Assembly: GCA_014649575.1 (NCBI GenBank)
Contig: BMTH01000003.1
Coordinates: forward strand, 1 to 64,000
Direction: 5' to 3'
DNA: 64,000 nt
DNA from: Streptomyces griseoincarnatus
GTDB lineage: Bacteria > Actinomycetota > Actinomycetes > Streptomycetales > Streptomycetaceae
Positions 54,136-63,022 of this stretch are shown here, in pieces. The position numbers and the translations under genes were made by a program. Numbering within the stretch: position 1 is the first letter of the stretch; each line of letters starts with the position of its first letter. The notes beneath the pieces were generated by a model. It was not told where the DNA came from. It searched no databases and was given only the letters and a program-made list of their open reading frames with translations.

Positions 54136-55422
54136 TTACTCGCCCCGCGCCGCCTTCCGCGCGATGTCGGTGCGGTGCTGGGAGCCGTCGAGGCGGACAC
54201 GGGACACGGCACGGTAGGCACGGTCGCGGGCCTCGGTGAGGTCCTTGCCGGTCGCCGTCACGGACAGCACGCGCCCGCCCGCGCTGACGACCGTGTCGCC
54301 CTCGAGCCGGGTCCCGGCATGCAGGACGTACGCGTGCGGGGCGTCCTGGGCGGCGACCTCGTCGAGGCCGGTGACCGGGTCGCCGGTACGCGGGGTGCCG
54401 GGGTAGTTGTGCGAGGCGACGACCACGGTGACCGCGGCCTCGTCGCTCCAGCGGACCGGCTCCAGGTGGGCGAGGTTGCCGGTGGCGGCGGCCATCAGCA
54501 GCCCGGCCAGCGGGGTCTTCAGCCGGGCCAGGACCACCTGGGTCTCGGGGTCGCCGAACCGGGCGTTGAACTCGATCACGCGCACACCGCGCGAGGTGAT
54601 CGCCAGGCCGGCGTAGAGCAGACCGGAGAACGGCGTGCCGCGACGGCGCATCTCGTCCACGGTCGGCTGCAGCACGGTCTGGACGACCTCGTCGACCAGC
54701 TTGGGGTCGGCCCAGGGCAACGGGGAGTACGCCCCCATGCCGCCGGTGTTCGGGCCCTCGTCGCCGTCCAGCGCGCGCTTGAAGTCCTGCGCGGGCTGGA
54801 GGGGAACGACCGTCTCGCCGTCGGTGATCGCGAACAGGGAGACCTCGGGGCCGTCGAGGAACTCCTCGACGACGACGCTCCCCCGCTGCCCGGACGGCGC
54901 GGGGGATGCCCCCAGACAGGCGGCGGCATGCGCGCGGGCCGCCTCCAGGTCGTCGGTCACGACGACGCCCTTGCCGGCCGCGAGCCCGTCGTCCTTCACG
55001 ACGTACGGGGCGCCGAAGGCCTTGAAAGCCTCGTCGGCCTCGTCCGGGGTGGTGCAGACGTAGGAGCGGGCGGTGGGCACGCCGGCCGCCGCCATCACGT
55101 CCTTCGCGAAGGCCTTGGAGCCCTCGAGCCGCGCGGCCTCCTTGGAGGGGCCGAAGACGGGGATGCCCGCCTCGCGCACGGCGTCGGCGACCCCGGCGAC
55201 CAGGGGCGCCTCGGGGCCGACCACCACGAGGTCCGCGCCCAGCCGCACGGCCAGCGCGGACACGGCGGCGCCGTCGAGGGCGTCGACCTGGTGCAGCTCG
55301 GCGACCTCGGTGATGCCGGCGTTGCCGGGCGCGCAGTGCAGCGCGGTGACATCGGGGTCGAGGGACAGGGAGTGGCACAGGGCGTGTTCGCGGGCGCCGC
55401 TGCCGATGACGAGGACCTTCAC
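54136..55422 (-). CDS. purD: Phosphoribosylamine-glycine ligase (GAR synthetase)
   Basis: A 428-residue ATP-grasp enzyme catalysing step two of purine synthesis. Conserved blocks: [13 protein letters not shown] at the N-terminus, [45 protein letters not shown] and [12 protein letters not shown]. The ATP-grasp Glu/Asn pair is in [13 protein letters not shown] short [12 protein letters not shown] insert near residue 172 is not typical of all members. ATG at 55422. Confidence 0.96.
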   Translation of the reverse strand: MKVLVIGSGAREHALCHSLSLDPDVTALHCAPGNAGITEVAELHQVDALDGAAVSALAVRLGADLVVVGPEAPLVAGVADAVREAGIPVFGPSKEAARLEGSKAFAKDVMAAAGVPTARSYVCTTPDEADEAFKAFGAPYVVKDDGLAAGKGVVVTDDLEAARAHAAACLGASPAPSGQRGSVVVEEFLDGPEVSLFAITDGETVVPLQPAQDFKRALDGDEGPNTGGMGAYSPLPWADPKLVDEVVQTVLQPTVDEMRRRGTPFSGLLYAGLAITSRGVRVIEFNARFGDPETQVVLARLKTPLAGLLMAAATGNLAHLEPVRWSDEAAVTVVVASHNYPGTPRTGDPVTGLDEVAAQDAPHAYVLHAGTRLEGDTVVSAGGRVLSVTATGKDLTEARDRAYRAVSRVRLDGSQHRTDIARKAARGE

Positions 55423-55602
55423 GGGGGTCAGCCTAACGGCAGCCGGCGGACGCTCTTTGTGCGGGCTTCCGAACGGGCGGGGAGCGTGCTGTTGTGTGTT
55501 CCTCCGAACGCGCCGGCCAGGGCGACGCCGGGACCGGAGCCGGACGGCTGTGCCCGGCCCGTCGTGCTTCCCGTACTGCTCGTGCTCCTCGTACTTCCCG
55601 TA

Positions 55603-57891
55603 CTACTCGTTCGTGATCTCCTCGACGACCGTCGCGCCCAGCTCGCGGACGAGGAGCTCCTTCCCGGAGAGGGCGGACTCGTCGAGGTCGGGGTCGTCGT
55701 CCTCCGGGATGTCGTCCTCGGGCGAGATCGGAGGGGGCGGCTCCGGGGCGGCAGGCCGGGAGGGAGCCGCCGGGGCGGGCGCCGAGGACGCGGGGGGCGG
55801 AGACGCCGGGGCCGACGCCTGCGGGGTGGCGGGGCGTCGGGCGTCGCCGGGGCCGCCGCCGCTCGCCGCTCCGTAACCACCGCCGCTCGGTGCTCCGTAG
55901 CCACCGGCACCGCTGCGGCCGCCGGACGGGCCGCCCGCGGGACCGGACGGGGCCGGGGCGCCACCGCCGGACGGGTCGACGACCGCCTCGATCTTCCACT
56001 GCACGTTGAACTGCTCGGTCAGCGCCTGACGCAGCACGTCCTCACTGCCGCTGCTGAGGAAGTTGTCGCGGGCGCCCGCGTTCACGAAACCGAGCTGGAG
56101 CGTCGTGCCGTCGAAGCCGGTCACCTGGGCGTTCTGGCTGAGCAGGATCCAGGTGAAGCGGCGGCGGTTCTTGACCGTCTCCAGGATGTTCGGCCAGAGC
56201 ATGCGGGGGTCGAGGCCGCCGCCTCCGCCGCCGGGGGGCGTGGAGGGTGTGGCGGGCGCCGAGGGCGCGGACGGGGCCGCAGGGGCCGCCGGGGCGGTGG
56301 GCTGCGGCGCCTGGGGCCTGCTCGCGCCGCCGCCCGCGGAGGCGGCCGTGGGCCAGCCGCCTGGCCGCCGGCCCGCGCCGCCGCCGCCCGCGGGGGCGGA
56401 GGTGGGCCAGGCGCCGGGGGCGGGGGTGGCGGACGCCGACGGAGCGGGCGCCGGTGCGGAGGCTGGGGGCGCCTGAGGGGCGGCGGGGGGCGGGGTCGGC
56501 GCGGGAGCCTGCGCCTGAGGCTGGGGCTGCGTCCGGGCCGGAGGAGCCGGAGCCGGGGGGGACGGGGGCGTCGGCTGACCCTGTGCCCGTACGGCGGCGC
56601 GGGCCGCGGCGGGGCCGCCGCCGGGCTCGACGACGTCGTGCGGAGCCGGAGCGGCCGCCCCCTGGTGGGCCTCCGGACCGGGGACGTACCCCATGGCGGG
56701 CACGCCGGCGGCGGCACCGCCCGCGGAGAACTGCACCCCGCGCTCGATGCGGTCGAGCCGGGCCATCAGCGAGCGCTCGTCACCGTACGCGGCGGGCAAC
56801 AGCACGCGCGCGCAGATCAGCTCCAGCTGGAGCCGGGGCGAGGTGGCGCCGCGCATCTCGGTGAGGCCCTCGTTGACGATGTCGGCGGCACGGCCGAGCT
56901 CGGCGGGCCCGAACGTGCCGGCCTGCGCCTGCATACGCTCGAGGACGTCGGCGGGGGCGTCGATGAGGCCCTTGTCCGCGGCGTCGGGAACGGCGGCGAG
57001 GATGACGAGGTCGCGCAGCCGCTCCAGCAGGTCGGCGACGAAACGGCGCGGGTCGTTGCCGCCCTCGATCACCCGGTCGACGACCTCGAAGGCGGCGGCG
57101 CCGTCACCGGTGGCGAAGGCCTCGACGACGGAGTCGAGCAGCGAGCCGTCCGTGTAGCCGAGCAGGGAGGTGGCCATGGCGTACGTCACACCCTCCGCCC
57201 CGGCGCCGGCGAGCAGCTGGTCCATGACGGACATGGAGTCACGCACGGAACCGGCGCCGGCCCGCACCACCAGCGGCAGCACGCCCTCCTCGACGGCGAT
57301 GCCCTCCTTCTCGCACACCTCGCCGAGGTACTCGCGGAGCGTGCCGGGCGGCACCAGCCGGAACGGGTAGTGGTGCGTACGCGACCGGATCGTCCCGATG
57401 ACCTTCTCGGGCTCGGTGGTCGCGAAGATGAACTTCAGATGCTCCGGGGGCTCCTCGACGACCTTGAGCAGCGCGTTGAAGCCGGCCGACGTGACCATGT
57501 GGGCCTCGTCGATGATGTAGATCTTGTACCGGCTGGACGCGGGCCCGAAGAACGCCTTCTCCCGCAGGTCACGGGCGTCGTCCACACCGCCGTGGGACGC
57601 GGCGTCGATCTCGATGACGTCGATCGAACCGGGCCCGTTGCGCGCGAGGTCGCGGCAGGACTGGCAGGTGCCGCACGGGGTGGGGGTGGGTCCCTGCTCG
57701 CAGTTCAGGCATCGCGCGAGGATCCGCGCACTGGTCGTCTTGCCGCAGCCGCGGGGTCCGCTGAACAGGTACGCGTGATTGACCCGGTTGTTCCGCAGCG
57801 CCTGCTGCAGCGGGTCGGTGACATGCTCCTGCCCGATGACCTCGGCGAAGGACTCGGGTCGGTAGCGGCGGTACAGCGCGAGAGACGACAC
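55603..57891 (-). CDS. dnaX: DNA polymerase III subunit gamma/tau
   Basis: A 762-residue clamp-loader subunit. Residues 1-360 hold the AAA+ module: Walker A GPRGCGKTTSA, the four-cysteine zinc module CLNCEQGPTPTPCGTCQSC, Walker B IYIIDEAHMV, and sensor-II GSVRDSMSVMD. Residues ~400-600 are a Pro/Ala/Gly-rich linker. A conserved tau domain follows (RFTWILLSQNAQVTGF, LRQALTEQFNVQWKIEAVV). GTG at 57891 gives the conserved SSLALYRRYRPE start but has no ribosome site; the message may be near-leaderless. Confidence 0.95.
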   Translation of the reverse strand: MSSLALYRRYRPESFAEVIGQEHVTDPLQQALRNNRVNHAYLFSGPRGCGKTTSARILARCLNCEQGPTPTPCGTCQSCRDLARNGPGSIDVIEIDAASHGGVDDARDLREKAFFGPASSRYKIYIIDEAHMVTSAGFNALLKVVEEPPEHLKFIFATTEPEKVIGTIRSRTHHYPFRLVPPGTLREYLGEVCEKEGIAVEEGVLPLVVRAGAGSVRDSMSVMDQLLAGAGAEGVTYAMATSLLGYTDGSLLDSVVEAFATGDGAAAFEVVDRVIEGGNDPRRFVADLLERLRDLVILAAVPDAADKGLIDAPADVLERMQAQAGTFGPAELGRAADIVNEGLTEMRGATSPRLQLELICARVLLPAAYGDERSLMARLDRIERGVQFSAGGAAAGVPAMGYVPGPEAHQGAAAPAPHDVVEPGGGPAAARAAVRAQGQPTPPSPPAPAPPARTQPQPQAQAPAPTPPPAAPQAPPASAPAPAPSASATPAPGAWPTSAPAGGGGAGRRPGGWPTAASAGGGASRPQAPQPTAPAAPAAPSAPSAPATPSTPPGGGGGGLDPRMLWPNILETVKNRRRFTWILLSQNAQVTGFDGTTLQLGFVNAGARDNFLSSGSEDVLRQALTEQFNVQWKIEAVVDPSGGGAPAPSGPAGGPSGGRSGAGGYGAPSGGGYGAASGGGPGDARRPATPQASAPASPPPASSAPAPAAPSRPAAPEPPPPISPEDDIPEDDDPDLDESALSGKELLVRELGATVVEEITNE

Positions 57892-57949
57892 GTCTACGAG
57901 GTTATAGGCGCGCACCGACAACCGGACCGGCCCGCCGGGGAACGCAAGC

Positions 57950-58035
57950 GCCCCCCACGCACCCGCCAGAGCCAACCTACCCTTGCTGCCTTCCGGCCCT
58001 GGGGGAGTTCAGTCAGATAGCGCCGCGTGAGGGGC
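57950..58035 (-). ncRNA. ffs: Signal recognition particle RNA (4.5S-type)
   Basis: The minus strand contains the SRP domain IV signature GGCCGGAAGGCAGCAAGGGTAGG after ACTGAACTCCCCCAG. Closing arms GCCCCTCACGC (5') and GCGTGGGGGGC (3') pair to form the terminal stem. It encodes the RNA that binds Ffh and targets membrane proteins. It is on the same strand as dnaX and immediately upstream. Ends are set by the closing stem and may be a few bases off. Confidence 0.93.
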
Positions 58036-58111
58036 TACGCAGAGGCTACCTCATCCCCCGGGCCGGGAACGAGTTCGCGAGCACTCCTCTCGGTCATGTA
58101 ATGTTTCCGGC

Positions 58112-58199
58112 GGAGGATTCGCCTAGAGGCCTAGGGCGCACGCTTGGAAAGCGTGTTGGGGGCAACCCCTCACGAGTTCGAATCTCGTATCCTCCGCCA
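58112..58199 (+). tRNA. tRNA-Ser (GGA)
   Basis: An 88-nt type II cloverleaf including the encoded CCA, the only one in the window with CCA. Acceptor GGAGGAT / ATCCTCC, anticodon loop TTGGAAA with anticodon GGA, long variable arm TTGGGGGCAACCCC. Confidence 0.96.
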
Positions 58200-58218
58200 G
58201 TGCCTCACCGGGCACGAT

Positions 58219-58256
58219 GTCGAAGGGCCCCACCGTTCGCGGTGGGGCCCTTCGAC
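58219..58256 (+). terminator. Terminator after tRNA-Ser
   Basis: Sixteen-base arms GTCGAAGGGCCCCACC / GGTGGGGCCCTTCGAC with a six-base loop, 20 bp after the tRNA. Confidence 0.85.
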
Positions 58257-58424
58257 GTTGTCCGGCGTTGCCCACCCCCGGCCCGCAGAGCGTGACCCCC
58301 GTCACGTGTACGGAGGGGGCCCGGTTCCGCGCCTTCCCAGGTCAGCGGCGTGCCGCGGTCTCTGTCGTCCGGGTCTGTGCCCATGGACACAGCGGGCGCG
58401 GCGCGCGAAGGCGCATACTGAGCC

Positions 58425-58646
58425 ATGACCAAGCCCTCGACGCCGAAGCGTCATCTGCCCACCAGCCCCTTCAAGGCCCCGGTCGCGCCGGCGCCCAAGC
58501 ACTTCGACACCGGTGATCAGGTCACCCACGACGTGTACGGCCTCGGCCGGGTGGTCGGCATCGAGGACGGAGTCGCGGCACTCGTGGACTTCGGCTCGGC
58601 GCAGATGCGGATCCTGAGCCCGTACCCCAAGATGACCAAGCTCTAG
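58425..58646 (+). CDS. Small beta-barrel (CarD/Tudor-like) protein
   Basis: A 73-residue protein. The first ~25 residues are basic and disordered. The rest is a compact domain with GDQVTHDVYGLGRVVGIEDG and ALVDFGSAQMRIL. The GDxVxHxxYGxGxV pattern recurs in CarD N-terminal and UvrD/RapA Tudor-like domains that bind RNA polymerase. It is far shorter than CarD itself and lacks its DNA-binding half. ATG at 58425; the ribosome site is weak. Function unknown. Confidence 0.75.
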   Translation: MTKPSTPKRHLPTSPFKAPVAPAPKHFDTGDQVTHDVYGLGRVVGIEDGVAALVDFGSAQMRILSPYPKMTKL

Positions 58647-58691
58647 GACCACCGTGCCCGCTCCGGGCACGCCAGGCCCGCTCAGCGGCCT

Positions 58692-58892
58692 GTGACGAAA
58701 GGCAGACCTCTCATCGACTCCACATCGCTGTTCTCGGCCCCGACCGGGCAGACACGCAGCTCCACCGGATCGCCGCGTCCGACGACGCAGCCGTTCCAGG
58801 CTCCGGACTTCGGCGAGGACGAGACCCTCTGGACCGAGGACGCGCAGCAGGCCGCCCCGGACACCCACGCGCGGCGGCCCGAGTCCGCCTAG
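58692..58892 (+). CDS. Small hypothetical protein
   Basis: A possible 66-residue, Thr/Ser/Pro/Gln-rich protein (SLFSAPTGQTRSSTGSP ... PDFGEDETLWTEDAQQ) with no recognised domain. Third codon positions are almost all G or C, as expected for a gene here. The GTG at 58692 is the only in-frame start after the preceding stop and has no clear ribosome site. It follows the beta-barrel gene by 45 bp and could be co-transcribed. Confidence 0.45.
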   Translation: MTKGRPLIDSTSLFSAPTGQTRSSTGSPRPTTQPFQAPDFGEDETLWTEDAQQAAPDTHARRPESA

Positions 58893-58981
58893 CGACTGTG
58901 CCGAACCGGCGGCGCCGCGCACGGAGGAACTGCCGTGGTCGGGACAAGCCCGCCTAGGTGAGGCGATGGCACGCTCCCCGC

Positions 58982-59276
58982 ATGAGCGGCGTGGCCGAAG
59001 TGACGTGCCGTACCCGGCCGAAGCGGCTTCCGTGGCTCTTCGTCGGCACCGGTGCGGCCGGGCTGATCCTGGTGGTGGCCCGCCTCGTGATCACGGGTGG
59101 GCTTCCCGACGGCTGGGTGCTCCCAGGGGTTCGAGGCGGGCGCCCGTGTCCACCTCACGGTCCGGCGTGGTCAGGTGCGGGAGGTTGTCGGCGAGGAGCA
59201 CGTGTGGCGCGAGCACTTCCCCGCCGCCGGTGAGATCACCGTCGTCGCGGCGATGTGCGTGCCCCTTCACCGCCCG
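58982..59276 (+). pseudogene. Small membrane protein gene split by a frameshift
   Basis: ATG at 58982 starts MSGVAEVTCRTRPKRLPWL, then one hydrophobic helix LFVGTGAAGLILVVARLVI and GLPDGWVLPG. Near 59126-59133 the strongly G/C-third-position coding signal switches to the next frame: FEAGARVHLTVRRGQVREVV ... EITVVAAMCVPLHRP. One extra base in the CCCAGGGG run explains the switch. The restored product is ~95-100 residues: a helix plus a beta-rich exterior domain. It could be a true mutation, a sequencing error, or programmed frameshifting. It converges on and nearly overlaps the copCD 3' end. Confidence 0.55.
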
Positions 59277-61090
59277 ATCCGCACCCCCCGCTCCACCGTC
59301 ACCTGGTCGATGTCCGAGACGCGGACCGTCAGTTTCATCGTCCAGGCGCCCTCCAGTGGGAGGGTGAGGTCGTTGGTGGCCCAGTAGCCGCCCCGGTCGG
59401 TGAGGCCGGCGTCGATGGGACCCACGTCCTTGGACGGGAGGGTGAAGGTGACGCGGAGCTCCGGGACGGAGGACAGGGCGCCCTGGGGGCCGAAGACGAC
59501 CGCCTGGAGGCCGTTCTCGCCGACGCGGCCCGGGTCCATCGTGAGCTGGACCGTGCCGCTGCCACCGGGCGTCCCCGTGTCGTAGGGGACCGTCAGGGCC
59601 TGGGCGCCGGGCAGGCCCGCCACCTGCGGCGCGGGCGCCTTCGCGGCCTCGGCCTCCGCCCGGGAGGGCAGGGTTCCGGTCAGCACCGTGGTGACCAGCA
59701 GGACGGCCACCGCGACCACCACCTCCGCCAGGACGGAACGGCGCAGGGCGCGGCGGTGGACGGCTTCCGGTTCGACGGCTTCCGGCGGGGCGGTGGTCAC
59801 GTGCGTGGTCCTCGGTTCGGGGGGCGGGCCCGCCGCGCCCACCAGCGCCGGTACGCGTTCCTCGGCCACGGCCGGGCGGGCCAGCAGGGCCGTCCAGCGG
59901 CGGGACAGGGCCGCCGCGAGCAGCAGGAACACCGTCGCCGCCAGCTTCACGGCGAGCGTGCGGCCGTACGCCGTCCCGGTGAGGGCGGACCAGGAGCCGA
60001 GGCCGCGCCAGGACTGGTAGGCGCCGGTGAGGACGAGGACCGTCACCGATGTGAACGCCAGGCGGGAGAAGCGGGCCACCGTGTCGTACGGGGGCGGGGT
60101 CTTCGCCCGGTGGAGGGTGAGCAGGAGGGCGGTGAGGCCGCCGAGCCAGGCCGCCGTCGCCAGCAGGTGCAGCACCGACGACGTCATGGCGACCGGGACC
60201 TGGATGCCGGCCGAGGCGTGTTCCGCCGACGCCCATGTGAGGGCCAGAGCCACGGAGAAGGCCGCGCCCGCCGTCACGCGCGTGCGGAGGGTCCGGTGGC
60301 GCAGGACCGGGAGGAGCAGGGCCGCCGTCAGGAGGAGCAGCACGCGGGCCAGGAGCGCCATGCCCGGACGGCCGCTCAGCGTGTCCGGGAACGTCGACAC
60401 GTCCAGCGCCGTCAACGGCGACGCGCCCTTCTCGTAGGGCGCGCGCAGCACCAGCAGCCCCGCCGTCGTCACCAGCAGCGTCCACCAGCCGAACAGCAGC
60501 GGCGCCCGCAGCGGGCCCGTGTCCGGCGGGCGGCACAGGGCCGCGAACGCCGCCGTGCCGATGAGCAGCGCGGCCGCGATGTAGGCGAGGTAGCGGCCGG
60601 TGTCGTAGAGGCTCTTGGTGACCGGGTGTTCGGCGTGGTCCTGGGGGGCCGCCGGCGGGGTGGGGGACGGCTTGCCGATGGAGAAGGTGAACGCGCCCGA
60701 CACCGGGTGGCTGTCCGCCGAGACCACCCGCCACGCCACCGTGTAGGTGCCTTCGTCAAGGTCTTGGGGCAGGGCGGCGCGGGCCGTGTCGGCGGCGCCG
60801 GCCGCGTGTTCGGGTTCCTCCATGTGGACGCGGCGGTTGTCGGGGCCGTAGATCCGGAAGGAGTCCTCGAGCAGGCCCACGGACTCGGTGAACGTCAGGG
60901 TGACGTGGGTGGGCGCCGTCCTGACGACGCTTCCGTCCTCGGGGTCGCTGGCGCGCAGGGCCGCGTGGGCGCTCGCCGGAGCCGCGCCCGCGAGGAGGAG
61001 CACCAGCAGCGTGCCCAGCAGCACCCATGCCCGCAGGACCGGCGACCCGCCGCCCCGGCCGCCCGCCGCCCCGTCGCGCCGTCGCTCCAC
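59267..61090 (-). CDS. CopC-CopD copper resistance fusion protein
   Basis: A 607-residue protein. A signal peptide ends at APASA, so the mature N-terminus begins HAAL, with the copper-binding N-terminal His of CopC. CopC spans about residues 42-140 (DPEDGSVVRTAPTHVTLTF). CopD follows with about eight helices from 160 to 400 (EHASAGIQVPVAM). A basic loop precedes a ninth helix (AEVVVAVAVLLVTTVLTG). A C-terminal YtkA-like beta domain spans about 480-600. Such fusions bind periplasmic copper and move it across the membrane. GTG at 61090 has GGGAGG about ten bases upstream. Confidence 0.9.
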   Translation of the reverse strand: MERRRDGAAGGRGGGSPVLRAWVLLGTLLVLLLAGAAPASAHAALRASDPEDGSVVRTAPTHVTLTFTESVGLLEDSFRIYGPDNRRVHMEEPEHAAGAADTARAALPQDLDEGTYTVAWRVVSADSHPVSGAFTFSIGKPSPTPPAAPQDHAEHPVTKSLYDTGRYLAYIAAALLIGTAAFAALCRPPDTGPLRAPLLFGWWTLLVTTAGLLVLRAPYEKGASPLTALDVSTFPDTLSGRPGMALLARVLLLLTAALLLPVLRHRTLRTRVTAGAAFSVALALTWASAEHASAGIQVPVAMTSSVLHLLATAAWLGGLTALLLTLHRAKTPPPYDTVARFSRLAFTSVTVLVLTGAYQSWRGLGSWSALTGTAYGRTLAVKLAATVFLLLAAALSRRWTALLARPAVAEERVPALVGAAGPPPEPRTTHVTTAPPEAVEPEAVHRRALRRSVLAEVVVAVAVLLVTTVLTGTLPSRAEAEAAKAPAPQVAGLPGAQALTVPYDTGTPGGSGTVQLTMDPGRVGENGLQAVVFGPQGALSSVPELRVTFTLPSKDVGPIDAGLTDRGGYWATNDLTLPLEGAWTMKLTVRVSDIDQVTVERGVRIGR

Positions 61091-61170
61091 GTCGTACCCG
61101 CCTCCCGGCCGTTCGCCTCCCGTGGAGTACGGACGGGACGCCCGGTCCGCTCAACGCGGCGGGGACGTCT

Positions 61171-61941
61171 TCACCAGGTGGGGCGGGAGGTCGACCCTCC
61201 GTCGACCACCAGGTCGTGGCCGGTCACCCAGGACGCGAGCGGGGACGCCAGGAACACGCAGGCGTCGCCGACGTCCTCCGGGCGGCCGAGGCGGCCCACG
61301 GCGGACGCCTCACGCCAGCGGCGCACGCCCTCCGGCCAGGCGTCCTCCAGGCCCTCCCGGTCGATCAGGCCGGGCGACACCGTGTTGACGCGCACGCCCC
61401 AGGGGCCGTACTCCAGGGCAGCCGTGCGGGCGTGCATCACCACCGCGGCCTTGGAGGCGCCGTAGTGCGCGTGGCCGGGGGCGGGGAAGCGGGCCTCGAC
61501 GGAGGCGACGTGGGTGACGGAGCCGCCGCCCTGGTCCCGCATCAGCGCCGCCGCCGCCTGGGTGCAGGCGAAGACGGCGGTGAGGTTGGTGTCCACGACC
61601 GCGCGCCACTCGGCCGCCGTCATCCCGGCGAGCTCCTGGACGGGCTGGACCCCGGCGTTGTTGACCAGCGCGGTGAGCCGGCCCCCGAACCGTTCGGCGG
61701 CCTCCGCGACGAGCCGGTGGCAGGCGTCCTCGTCGGTGAGGTCGGCCCGCAGGACGACGGCCCGGCCGCCCGCCTCCCGGATGGCGACCGCCGTCTCCTG
61801 GGCGGACGCGACCGAGGTGCGGCAGTGCAGGGCGACGGCCGCGCCCTCCTCGGCGAGCCGGCGGGCGACGCCCCGGCCGATGCCGCCGCCGGCGCCGGTG
61901 ACCAGGGCGACCTGGCCGTGCAGCAGTCCCCGCCCGCTCAT
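61171..61941 (-). CDS. Short-chain dehydrogenase/reductase
   Basis: A 256-residue classical SDR. Cofactor motif TGAGGGIGRG, NNAG at VNNAGVQP, catalytic Ser in THVASVEA and YGASK (Tyr/Lys). Arg in HCRTSVASAQ after strand two suggests NADP preference. ATG overlaps the cupin stop by four bases. Substrate unknown. It is the last gene of a four-gene operon, with copCD 80 bp downstream. Confidence 0.92.
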   Translation of the reverse strand: MSGRGLLHGQVALVTGAGGGIGRGVARRLAEEGAAVALHCRTSVASAQETAVAIREAGGRAVVLRADLTDEDACHRLVAEAAERFGGRLTALVNNAGVQPVQELAGMTAAEWRAVVDTNLTAVFACTQAAAALMRDQGGGSVTHVASVEARFPAPGHAHYGASKAAVVMHARTAALEYGPWGVRVNTVSPGLIDREGLEDAWPEGVRRWREASAVGRLGRPEDVGDACVFLASPLASWVTGHDLVVDGGSTSRPTW

Positions 61942-62417
61942 GCGCGGCCCAGCTCCGCGACGAGAGCGGCCCGGTCCGGGTACCGCGCGGCCAGCTCGGC
62001 CGGGTCGCCGTGCTCGTAACCCTCGTAGGTGAAGCCGGGGGCCATCGTGCAGCCGAACAGGGTCCAGGCACCGCCGTCCGCGACACGGGCGCCCATCCAG
62101 GTGCCGGCGGGGACGGTGAGCTGGACGTGCTGGCCGCCGAGCACGTCGGGGCCGAGCACCGGCGTGCTGCTGGTGCCGTCGGGGGCGAGCAGCAGCATCC
62201 GCAGCGGGTCGCCGAGGTAGTGGTGCCAGGTCTCGTCGGCGGGCAGGCGGTGCAGGGCGGAGAAGTCGCCGGGCCCGTCGGTGAGCAGGGCGACGATGGC
62301 GGTGCCCTCGGGGCGGCCGTCGGGCCCGGCGGGACCGGCCCAGGTCTGCCGGAACCGGCCTCCCTCCCGGGGGATCGGCTCCAGTCGGAAGTGGGCGACG
62401 AGGTCGTCGGGGGTCAC
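61938..62417 (-). CDS. Cupin DUF985-family protein
   Basis: A 159-residue single-domain cupin. The family blocks ADETWHHYLGDPL and VPAGTWMGARVADGGAWTLFGCTMAPGF carry the conserved His and Glu-type metal region. Cupin_5 proteins of this kind may be isomerases or sugar-binding. GTG at 62417 overlaps the upstream acetyltransferase stop, and its stop overlaps the SDR start. Confidence 0.88.
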   Translation of the reverse strand: MTPDDLVAHFRLEPIPREGGRFRQTWAGPAGPDGRPEGTAIVALLTDGPGDFSALHRLPADETWHHYLGDPLRMLLLAPDGTSSTPVLGPDVLGGQHVQLTVPAGTWMGARVADGGAWTLFGCTMAPGFTYEGYEHGDPAELAARYPDRAALVAELGRA

Positions 62418-63022
62418 CTTCCGAAGGCTACCTCGCGCGTGAGGAACGCGAGTTGTGCGTGCTTCTGGGGGAGGTACACGTCCGGCAGGTCCACCTCGGG
62501 GAGCACGACCCGGGGTCCGGTGGTGAAGCCCTGCCGCGCGAACCGGGCGATCGCCTTCTCGTTGGCGACGTCCGGGTCGACGACGATCCGCCGTCTGTCC
62601 AGGCCCAGCAGGACGTACGCGGAGACGGCGACCGCCAGGCCCGCGGTCCAGCCGGAGCGGGTCTCGCCCGGCTCCGCGGGCGCGAGCAGCAGGTGCATGC
62701 CGATGTCACCCGGCTCGACGGGGTAGCACGCGCCCACCCGGTCGGCCTCCGGCTCGTACGTCTGGAGCAGCCCGGACGGGGCGCCGTCCTTGACGAGGAG
62801 GTACGCGTGGTGGGTGCCGAGGGTCTCCATGTGCGCGTAGATCTCGCGGACCCGCTGCTCGGTGAGGCCGTTCATGCCCCAGAACACGGCGCGTTCCTCG
62901 CTCACCCAGCGGTGCAGCAGGGGCGCGTCGGCGGCCGGGTCCAGCGGCAGGACGCGTACGGTGCCGAAGCCGTCGACCTTCTGCTCGTGGACGGCCGGGC
63001 GGGAGGCGTACGGGTCAGACAT
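62414..63022 (-). CDS. GNAT acyltransferase, siderophore (AlcB/IucB-like) type
   Basis: A 202-residue acetyltransferase. The central block LQTYEPEADRVGACYPVEPGD followed by DIGMHLLLAP resembles the RimJ/AlcB/IucB branch that acylates hydroxamate or citrate siderophore intermediates. RRRIVVDPDVANEKAIARF is a typical GNAT motif. No IucA/IucC synthetase or N-hydroxylase is in view, so a siderophore role is unproven. ATG at 63022 overlaps the penicillin-acylase stop by eight bases. Confidence 0.82.
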   Translation of the reverse strand: MSDPYASRPAVHEQKVDGFGTVRVLPLDPAADAPLLHRWVSEERAVFWGMNGLTEQRVREIYAHMETLGTHHAYLLVKDGAPSGLLQTYEPEADRVGACYPVEPGDIGMHLLLAPAEPGETRSGWTAGLAVAVSAYVLLGLDRRRIVVDPDVANEKAIARFARQGFTTGPRVVLPEVDLPDVYLPQKHAQLAFLTREVAFGR

